A stretch of DNA of 28,662 nt, taken from positions 1-28,662 of the forward strand of contig CALBGU010000114.1 of assembly GCA_937893155.1 (NCBI GenBank), written 5' to 3'. How positions within the stretch are numbered: the first letter of the stretch is position 1; every line of letters starts with the position of its first letter. The notes beneath the pieces are model-generated. The model was given only the letters and a program-made list of their open reading frames with translations, was not told the origin of the DNA and searched no databases. Positions 23,103 to 28,662 of this stretch are shown piece by piece. The stretch comes from an uncultured Treponema sp. (lineage in GTDB: Bacteria > Spirochaetota > Spirochaetia > Treponematales > Treponemataceae). A program made the translations under genes and the position numbers.

Positions 23103-24281
23103 CTAAAATTGCAACCCTGAAATGTAATTCAAAAGATTTTCTGCCAGATTTCCGTTTTCGATTATCGTTTTTGCAAACGCCGTGCACCCCGCCGAAAGCT
23201 CCTCACAACGCGAAAACAATGCCGACAGCAGATTTTCTTGTTTTTGCGCACTCGGATTGTCCCGATTGTATTCCGCCGTAAAATCGCAAAAAAGTGCCGC
23301 CGTTTCTGTGCTAAAAAATGGCTTCATTCGCGCCGTCAACGCCTCCGCCTTGACCAACTGCTGTTCGTCCGCCTGTGGATAGGCGTGCCACGCAAACGGA
23401 GCGCCCGCAAGCACCGCGCGCGAAAGCGAATCCTCTCCGCGCACAAAATTGAAATCGCACACCGTCAGCAACGCGTCCCACACTTCTTGACTCAAAAAGT
23501 TTAGCTTCGTCAAATAAAAAGAAAGATTTTTTCCTCTGTCTAAATATTCTTTTGTAACGGCTCTCAAAAACGATTTTCTGCTTTTTCCTTCAGTTAAAAA
23601 CACACGAACTCTTTTCCCCGATTTATCTGCAAAACTCGAAAGAGCTTTCACAACCGGCAAAAAATCGCGCTCATAGCTAAAAATCACCACGTTAAAATCG
23701 CTTTCTTTTACGTCAAGATTCGCTTCGGTCATCAAAAAATCCCGCGCATACGCCGTATCTGAACAGCATTTCATAAAATGATTGTCCAAAATCAAGCCGC
23801 CTGTGTTTTTTGAAAAGCCCGGCATAAAATTTGCCTTTTTGATAAACGCAGAGCGCGTCCCCGACTTTAAGGTGTGAAATTCGTCCGCCCATTCTTCCGC
23901 CGTAAGATATTCAAGGTTGATAATGTGCGCAATGTCGGTGTTGTCGCGCGCAAAAAGGATTTCTTCGAGCCAGTCTGGTCTGCCGCACTGAAAGCACTCA
24001 AGAATAATCTTGGGCTTTTTTTGCAAAAACGCCCGCGTACACACCGCGCCGTCATTCCAGTCGTAGACCCAAATCCCGTGCACCCTCTGTTCAGCTTTTT
24101 CGCGGTCAACAGCGCAATCCAAAGCCGAAAACGCAGAAAGGTCGCTCACCACCAGCCTGATATTCACCTCGGGGCAGACTTCCAAAAGGGCGCGCGCAAG
24201 GCGGCTACAAACACCGATATCGCCAAAATTATCCACCACCTTGCACAAAATCGTTATATCGCGCTGATTTTCATCAAGCAT
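23103..24281 (-). CDS. earP: EF-P arginine rhamnosyltransferase
   Basis: A 392-residue GT-B enzyme (DUF2331) that transfers rhamnose from dTDP-beta-L-rhamnose to Arg32 of EF-P. The N-terminal ILCKVVDNFGDIGVCSRLAR carries D17 and D21, matching catalytic aspartates of the Pseudomonas enzyme. INLEYLTAEEWADEFH and NFMPGFSKNTGGL are family signatures. The donor-site CDFNFVRGEDSLSRAVLAGAPFAWHAYPQ includes E283 in RGEDS. All known key residues are kept. The start overlaps the diguanylate cyclase gene by 8 nt, and efp follows after 51 nt. No dTDP-rhamnose synthesis genes are in the window; they must be elsewhere if the enzyme works. Confidence 0.95.
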   Translation of the reverse strand: MLDENQRDITILCKVVDNFGDIGVCSRLARALLEVCPEVNIRLVVSDLSAFSALDCAVDREKAEQRVHGIWVYDWNDGAVCTRAFLQKKPKIILECFQCGRPDWLEEILFARDNTDIAHIINLEYLTAEEWADEFHTLKSGTRSAFIKKANFMPGFSKNTGGLILDNHFMKCCSDTAYARDFLMTEANLDVKESDFNVVIFSYERDFLPVVKALSSFADKSGKRVRVFLTEGKSRKSFLRAVTKEYLDRGKNLSFYLTKLNFLSQEVWDALLTVCDFNFVRGEDSLSRAVLAGAPFAWHAYPQADEQQLVKAEALTARMKPFFSTETAALFCDFTAEYNRDNPSAQKQENLLSALFSRCEELSAGCTAFAKTIIENGNLAENLLNYISGLQF

Positions 24282-25815
24282 TTTTTGCCGTCCTCATCAT
24301 TTTTTTTCGCGCAAACATCGCTTTTTTCGCCCGCTCAAACACATCGTTCAGCGTTTCGTCTAGCATTTCATCAAACAGCGCAAATCCCAGCGACGCAGAC
24401 ACTTTTTCCCACTCTTCAAGCGTTTCGTCTTGCGCCAAAAGCAAAATCTGATTGTTAAATTGCTCCGTCAAATGCTTGCTATTCTGAAAATCGCTGTCTT
24501 CCAAAATCACCGCAAACTCATCGCCGCCGATTTTGAACACAGGCGAATGTTCAAATTGATGGCAGACAATATAGCAGAGTTTTTTTATCGCAATGTTGCC
24601 CTTATCGTGCCCAAACGTGTCGTTTATGCGCTTCAAAAAGTTCATATCAATAACCGCAATGCCAAAATCACGATAGCCCGCCGCAATTTTCCAATCAATT
24701 TTTTGCGCTTCACTCTCAAACGCCGTCCTGTTGCGGATTCCCGTCAGCGCGTCTTTGTTTGACAACTCGTGCAGCTCAGCGGCGTGCTGCTTTGAAGCCG
24801 AAAGCTCATTCATATAATTTTCAAGTTCCCGAATCAGCTCAGAAAAACTCAGCGCAAGAGACGCAATTTCGTTTTTGCCGTGCGTTTTGTCCTCAATCTT
24901 CTTGGCGATTTCCACCTCTTTATTCATCGCATACAGGCGAATATCGTTTTCAAGCTCCGTGATTTTTGCAATGTACTTCTTTGAGATAATCAGCAGAACC
25001 AGCACAATGCTAGAGGCGATAATCGCACTTATCAGCGCAATCTGCCGAAAAACAGTGCGCAACACCACGCCGTTCATCTCTGATGCCAGCGTTGCAACAC
25101 CAACCACGCCGAGTTGCCGCCCGTTCACCGTCAGCGGCGTGTAATACGCGCACACACGCCCCGCCTCTCCGTCATAAAACTCGCACTCGACACCTCTTTT
25201 GCCCGTCTCCCACGTTTCCCACAAACAGCGGTGTTCATCGCGCGGCTTTTTTATATCGGAGCACAGCCGCAGATATCTTTTCCCGTCCACGATTTTTTCT
25301 GTGCGTTCTCCGTCAATAAAAGAAAAAAGATGCTCCTTTTCGCCCGTCGGCACCAGATAAAAAGCCGAGCGAATCTCAAAATCGGCAATGCTTTTTTCAA
25401 ATAAATCCCACACATATTCCAGTTTGTAGATTGCGTATGCTTTTTTTACATCGTCGTCAAGCTCGGCAAATTTGATATTCACGCCGAGCGTTTTTCCGGG
25501 GTATCGAGATGCAAACAACTGCTCAAAAATGCGGCGGTCAGCGTGACAATCGGCAAAATCGAAGCTGATATTGATGTTTTCATAATTTGACAGCACATAA
25601 TCTTGCACATACGCAAAATTCACGCCGTCCGAAATCAGCAGGTTTTCCAAAAAAAACGCGACGTGCTTTACCGTCTCCTCGCTTTTCTTTTTATGCTGTT
25701 GCTCCTGCATTTTGTAGGCAAAAAATCCGCTTGCCGCAATCAGTACAAGCGCAAACACCGAAAAAAGCAGCCCCAAACGCGAAACCACACTGCCCTTTTT
25801 TTTACTCAATCCCAT
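24274..25815 (-). CDS. membrane diguanylate cyclase with extracytoplasmic sensor domain (GGDEF)
   Basis: A 513-residue protein. A membrane helix near 14-34 is followed by an extracytoplasmic region (about 40-255) resembling a Cache-type sensor, a second membrane helix near 258-278, a HAMP-like and coiled region (280-350), and a GGDEF domain. DALTGIRNR opens the catalytic domain, D390 and FGHDKGN follow, and GGDEF is intact at 430-434, so it should make c-di-GMP from GTP. The inhibitory RxxD site expected at 421-424 reads FEHS and is missing, so no product inhibition at that site is expected. The ATG at 25815 has GGTGGAG at good spacing; upstream codons in the frame lack this. The last codons overlap earP. 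Confidence 0.9.
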   Translation of the reverse strand: MGLSKKKGSVVSRLGLLFSVFALVLIAASGFFAYKMQEQQHKKKSEETVKHVAFFLENLLISDGVNFAYVQDYVLSNYENINISFDFADCHADRRIFEQLFASRYPGKTLGVNIKFAELDDDVKKAYAIYKLEYVWDLFEKSIADFEIRSAFYLVPTGEKEHLFSFIDGERTEKIVDGKRYLRLCSDIKKPRDEHRCLWETWETGKRGVECEFYDGEAGRVCAYYTPLTVNGRQLGVVGVATLASEMNGVVLRTVFRQIALISAIIASSIVLVLLIISKKYIAKITELENDIRLYAMNKEVEIAKKIEDKTHGKNEIASLALSFSELIRELENYMNELSASKQHAAELHELSNKDALTGIRNRTAFESEAQKIDWKIAAGYRDFGIAVIDMNFLKRINDTFGHDKGNIAIKKLCYIVCHQFEHSPVFKIGGDEFAVILEDSDFQNSKHLTEQFNNQILLLAQDETLEEWEKVSASLGFALFDEMLDETLNDVFERAKKAMFARKKMMRTAKNA

Positions 25816-25842
25816 TTTTTTCTCCACCACTTTTTTTATATT

Positions 25843-25865
25843 GACAAGGGACTTTGCCCCTTGCC
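25843..25865 (-). other. hairpin in the leader of the GGDEF gene
   Basis: Minus strand arms GGCAAGGG and CCCTTGTC (8 pairs including one G-U) enclose a 7-nt loop. It lies 28 nt after the glycosyltransferase stop and 28 nt before the GGDEF start. It is followed by A-rich sequence rather than T residues, so it is not a normal terminator; a processing or attenuation role is possible. Confidence 0.5.
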
Positions 25866-25892
25866 TCATCTGTACGAGAGCAAACACTTGTG

Positions 25893-27023
25893 CTATTTTG
25901 CCAAAACGAGCCGTGCCACCTTGCTTGAGTCGGTATCAATCGCCAGATTGCCCAAGTTTTCGCACAACTGAGCATACTTTTCGCCGTCCAAAAACAGCTC
26001 TTCCACCTTTTTGCTGATGTCCGCGCCCTTTCGGATAAAAAAACCGACGTGATTTTTAAGCGCAAACTCCACGTTGCCCAGCTCCTGCCCGTGAATGTAG
26101 CGGCAGATAATAACGGGCTTCTTTTTGAGCAGCACCTCCATAATCGTGGACGCACCGGGCTTTATCACCGCGCAGTCAGACAGCGAAATGAGTTCGTCCA
26201 TAAAATCCACGAAGCCGTAGACGTGCAAATCCAAATGCGGATTCATTTTTGCAAGCATATTCATATAACTCTGCGCCGTCTTATCGCGCCCGCAGACCAC
26301 CGCCACCGCAAAATCTACCTTGCGCATCGCAAACGTATTCACAATGCGCTTTGCGTGCGGAAGCCCGTCGCCGCCGCCCGCAAGCAACACCACGCGCTTG
26401 TTTTGCTCAAATCCGTGTTTTTCGCGCAACGCGGCAATCTCAGCGCTATCTGGGATTCTGCCGAATTTTTTGTCGAGCAAAAACGGAATCACACGCACTT
26501 TTTCTGCGCTCATTCCACATTCATTTATGGCAAAATCGCGCGCCTGATTGCTAAACACAAGATAATCCACGTTTTTGTTGTAAAACCACGCTTTTGGAAG
26601 CGTAAACGGGTCGGTTACCACGCAGGTTAAATGAATATCGCGCCCCAGCTCGCGAATTGCCGACACAATGCTGGGAGTCAGCGCAAAATGAAAGCTCACG
26701 ATGTCGGTTGCGCCCGAAGACGCGATTTTTTCCTTGAGATAGCGGAGCACCGTGGGGCGAACACACATCGCCACCAAAGACTGCACCGCGCGGAAACGCG
26801 AAATCTCATAAATGAGCGTCCACGCCCCCGTAAAATAGTTGCTCGTAATGCGATACAGCCGCTCAAAAAGGATTTTCCCGAGCACATTTTTGTTCTCAAA
26901 GCCGTTCACCAGCTCCACTTCCACATTCGGTTCAAGCTCCTTTACGGCTTTCTGGAGGACACGCGCAGGACTAATGTGCCCGTTTCCTGTATTCAGATAA
27001 AAAAACAAAAATTTCCGATTCAT
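25893..27023 (-). CDS. GT28 glycolipid synthase-like glycosyltransferase (MGDG synthase/UgtP family)
   Basis: A 376-residue GT-B enzyme. The N-terminus FLFFYLNTGNGHISPARVLQKA has the GxGH motif of the monogalactosyldiacylglycerol synthase and processive diacylglycerol glucosyltransferase family. HLTCVVTDPFTLPKAWF and VDYLVFSNQARDFAI are typical of that group, GGGDGLPH follows the linker, and the donor site reads IKPGASTIMEVLLKKKPVI. It probably adds glucose or galactose to diacylglycerol at the inner membrane; spirochaetes such as Treponema and Borrelia contain such glycolipids. The ATG at 27023 follows AGAAGGAT with almost no spacing, an unusual ribosome-binding arrangement. It is upstream of, and in line with, the GGDEF, earP and efp genes. 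Confidence 0.83.
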   Translation of the reverse strand: MNRKFLFFYLNTGNGHISPARVLQKAVKELEPNVEVELVNGFENKNVLGKILFERLYRITSNYFTGAWTLIYEISRFRAVQSLVAMCVRPTVLRYLKEKIASSGATDIVSFHFALTPSIVSAIRELGRDIHLTCVVTDPFTLPKAWFYNKNVDYLVFSNQARDFAINECGMSAEKVRVIPFLLDKKFGRIPDSAEIAALREKHGFEQNKRVVLLAGGGDGLPHAKRIVNTFAMRKVDFAVAVVCGRDKTAQSYMNMLAKMNPHLDLHVYGFVDFMDELISLSDCAVIKPGASTIMEVLLKKKPVIICRYIHGQELGNVEFALKNHVGFFIRKGADISKKVEELFLDGEKYAQLCENLGNLAIDTDSSKVARLVLAK

Positions 27024-27056
27024 ATCCTTCTCGCTCTTGTTTGTACTGTTTTACAC

Positions 27057-27085
27057 TTTTTATCATTGCGCCGCTGTGTTGTCAT
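27057..27085 (-). promoter_or_regulatory. possible promoter of the glycolipid glycosyltransferase gene
   Basis: Minus strand ATGACA (27085-27080, 5 of 6), 17 nt, TAAAAA (27062-27057, 4 of 6) with an extended TGA just upstream. The -35 is the conserved end of the palindromic repeat at 27081-27110. The leader would be about 27 nt. Confidence 0.4.
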
Positions 27086-27110
27086 TCCCGCAGGTGATTG
27101 CTGCGGGAAC
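27081..27110 (+). repeat. hairpin repeat of the GTCATTCC family, second copy
   Basis: GTCATTCC begins the element. Arms TTCCCGCA (27085-27092) and TGCGGGAA (27102-27109) flank a 9-nt loop, GGTGATTGC, and five T residues follow shortly after in the plus direction. The layout matches the hairpin at 11311-11334. On the minus strand it lies 12 nt after the stop of the gene at 27122 and could mark the transcript end there, though no T tract follows in that direction. Confidence 0.65.
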
Positions 27111-27121
27111 GTTTTTCGCCG

Positions 27122-27841
27122 CTATGCCTTCGCCTCTGTGCTCGAAGCCGCCGCTTTTGCCGTGCGCTTTGCAATCGCGGCATTCGTGCGCGCAATTTCG
27201 TTTGCAAAGAACGTGGCGAACGCCGACAAATCCTCGTTTTCTTCCAGTAGCATTGCCCACAGATAAATAACCAATTTTTCATTGATTATATCAAGTATCG
27301 GCTTTCTATAGCTAGACGCACTCGGCATTTTTGCGTCAAGAGACTGCACATACAGCTTGTTTTCCGCCAAAAACGCGTCCTCAGCGACAAAAAAAGCGTC
27401 CAGCGCCTCTTTCATTCCCTCCAAACCCGCGATGTTTTCGGCATACGGCTGCACATCGGTCTTAAAGCTTGCGATAAGCGAAGATTCCGCCTTATAAATC
27501 AACGTCGTGATGTTTGCCTTTGCGTATTTGTCGAACAGCACCTTGAGCGGTGCATTGAGCGCCTGTTTTTCGGCAATCGGGAACACCGCGTATGCGTCCG
27601 AGAGCTTCTTTGCGTTCATAAACTTCTCGTCGCGTGCGGCATCGAGTTTCTGCAGCGTGCTCGGGCGTTTGTCGCTCAAAATCGCGCCGTTCATCAAAAC
27701 GTGCTTTTTGTCCAGCTCGGTCATCTGCGTGTTCACGAACTTGTTTTTCTGAGCCTTTTTGTCGCTCTTGTACGCATCGCCCAAAGACGCAACCAGCCCG
27801 TCCAATTCCGCATTCTGAATTTTTGAATTTAGTTTATCCAT
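27122..27841 (-). CDS. helical protein of unknown function
   Basis: A 239-residue protein, almost entirely predicted helix, rich in Ala and Lys, with no signal peptide or membrane segment. Recognisable stretches are TLIYKAESSLIASFKTDVQ, GMKEALDAFFVAEDAFLAEN and PILDIINEKLVIYLWAM. I do not recognise a function; it loosely recalls DUF6261-type proteins of host-associated bacteria, a weak impression. The ATG at 27841 has GAGGG at good spacing; the frame extends to 28024 but across the divergent gene's promoter and start. The Ala-rich tail (KAAASSTEAKA) may be disordered. Confidence 0.72.
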   Translation of the reverse strand: MDKLNSKIQNAELDGLVASLGDAYKSDKKAQKNKFVNTQMTELDKKHVLMNGAILSDKRPSTLQKLDAARDEKFMNAKKLSDAYAVFPIAEKQALNAPLKVLFDKYAKANITTLIYKAESSLIASFKTDVQPYAENIAGLEGMKEALDAFFVAEDAFLAENKLYVQSLDAKMPSASSYRKPILDIINEKLVIYLWAMLLEENEDLSAFATFFANEIARTNAAIAKRTAKAAASSTEAKA

Positions 27842-27882
27842 ATAAACCCTCTGTTTTCGTATTCGATTTGATTTTATTTTTG

Positions 27883-27910
27883 TTGTAATTATTCCATTCT
27901 GGGGTATAAT
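27883..27910 (+). promoter_or_regulatory. promoter directly before the dCache receptor gene
   Basis: TTGTAA (27883-27888, 4 of 6), 16 nt, perfect TATAAT (27905-27910). The box ends 7 nt before the ATG at 27918, with no usable ribosome-binding site between. It lies in the 76-nt divergent spacer. Confidence 0.6.
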
Positions 27911-27917
27911 TTGAAGT

Positions 27918-28662
27918 ATGAAAAAGAAACGTATACGCAGTAACTCTAACAGCAAAAGTATAAAAACACACCTGATGTGCGTTATTGGCATAGGACTTGC
28001 CACCGTTTTTATTGTGGGCGGCATTTATCTCTCACATTTTATTTCTCTGCGTTTTAGCACTGTTTCTTCTGTTTATTTTGAAGCTGTTGCAGAACAAAAT
28101 GTTCGCGAGGTAAAACTAGAACTGTTATCTGCCTATGACCAGTGTCGTTCTCTTTCAAATACATTGAGCTTGTTTGAAGAAATTCCTGCAGAAGATAGGC
28201 GTTCGTTCTTTAAAAAGACATTAGAAAATCTTATTCGTGCAGACAATAATTATATTTCTGTGTGGACATGTTGGGAAGCAAATGCACTCGATTCACTTGA
28301 TTCGCTCTATGCAGGCACAAACGGCACAGATGCAACAGGTCGCTTCATTCCGAATTGGACAAAGATGGGGGCATTTGTTAATGAAGAAGTGCTGCAAGAT
28401 TATACTGGTGCTAATTGGTACACAAAACCCATGTTTAATAAAACAGGCATCATTGGCGAACCAGAAACACGGGTAGTGCAGGGGCAACCAGTGTTTTGTT
28501 GTACCGTATCGTTTCCAATTCGTTCTTCAAATGGCACTCCGGTTGGAGCCGTTGGCATTGTATTTTCACTTGAACGCTTAGAAACATTGCTTGGCAGCAT
28601 TATTCTCTATGACTCTGGCTATTTGAGCCTTATATCTGCAGAAGGCGCAAATGTTATTGCAC
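27918..28662 (+). CDS. dCache-domain receptor, probable methyl-accepting chemotaxis protein, N-terminal part
   Basis: The gene runs off the right edge; 248 codons are visible. A basic N-terminus (KKKRIRSNSNSKSIK) precedes a membrane helix near residues 19-44. A periplasmic dCache-type ligand-binding domain follows, with a long first helix, VWTCWEANALDSLDSLY, the tryptophan/tyrosine pair in TGANWYTKPM, and FPIRSSNGTPVGAVGIVFSLERLETLL. This layout is common in treponemal methyl-accepting chemotaxis proteins, but a GGDEF or kinase output is possible because the cytoplasmic part is missing. The ATG at 27918 is the only sensible start and lacks a Shine-Dalgarno. Confidence 0.8.
   Translation, partial: MKKKRIRSNSNSKSIKTHLMCVIGIGLATVFIVGGIYLSHFISLRFSTVSSVYFEAVAEQNVREVKLELLSAYDQCRSLSNTLSLFEEIPAEDRRSFFKKTLENLIRADNNYISVWTCWEANALDSLDSLYAGTNGTDATGRFIPNWTKMGAFVNEEVLQDYTGANWYTKPMFNKTGIIGEPETRVVQGQPVFCCTVSFPIRSSNGTPVGAVGIVFSLERLETLLGSIILYDSGYLSLISAEGANVIA

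Noticed and set aside
25841..25846. Perfect TTGACA on the plus strand
   Set aside because: No -10 box at 16-18 nt and no plus-strand gene follows.
27122..28024. 300-codon form of the unknown helical protein
   Set aside because: The upstream part runs through the divergent promoter and first codons of the receptor gene; the ATG at 27841 has GAGGG at proper spacing.

Overview
The window reads as chromosomal DNA of a Treponema-like spirochaete with moderate G+C. This placement is inferred from gene content, not proven. Evidence includes an elongation factor P carrying Arg32 next to its arginine rhamnosyltransferase EarP, a murG/cvpA/holB cluster, a GT28 diacylglycerol-type glycosyltransferase, a Gram-negative outer-membrane barrel, and a dCache chemoreceptor. 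I recall cvpA, murG and efp lying close together in T. pallidum but could not check it. No tRNA, rRNA, CRISPR array, prophage or IS transposase was seen. Coding density is high, with many 1-11 bp overlaps.

Layout. (1) 1-2213, minus strand: the N-terminal part of an aconitase-family 3-isopropylmalate dehydratase large subunit, a D-2-hydroxyacid dehydrogenase, and a small HMA-fold protein lacking the CxxC motif. The last has its own promoter and a clear terminator. (2) 2299-8708, minus strand: a surface-glycan cluster with three GT4 glycosyltransferases, a WbaP-type membrane sugar-phosphate transferase that starts glycan synthesis on a lipid carrier, and a signal-peptide beta-barrel with a POTRA-like N-terminus. 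A near-consensus promoter splits off the last two. (3) 8925-11113: a HAD phosphatase, a GNAT acetyltransferase convergent with it, and an M28 metallopeptidase. (4) 11114-11504: a 391-bp gene-free stretch with a 41-bp tandem repeat and a palindromic dispersed-type element. (5) 11505-17843, plus strand, tightly packed: a signal-peptide protein, aroB, a cysteine desulfurase, a phosphoribosyltransferase, a secreted beta-helix protein and rnhB. (6) 17840-21637, minus strand: ankyrin protein, murG, cvpA, holB, overlapping or abutting. (7) 21713-27023, minus strand: glycolipid glycosyltransferase, GGDEF cyclase, earP, efp, terminator, MarC-family membrane protein. (8) 27122-28662: a helical protein of unknown function, divergent from a truncated dCache receptor.

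How the genes may work together. Region 2 probably builds and perhaps exports or anchors an outer-surface glycan. In region 7 EarP would rhamnosylate Arg32 of the adjacent EF-P to relieve polyproline stalling; earP overlaps the diguanylate cyclase gene. Region 6 mixes cell-wall synthesis (MurG) with the replication clamp loader (delta').

The most unusual signals are: four genes with a good -10 box only 6-8 nt before the start codon and no usable ribosome-binding site (possible leaderless mRNAs); an ankyrin protein with an unexplained Rossmann-like N-terminus translationally coupled to murG; a roughly 90-residue insertion in delta'; and two copies of a GTCATTCC hairpin repeat, one of which may supply a -35 box.
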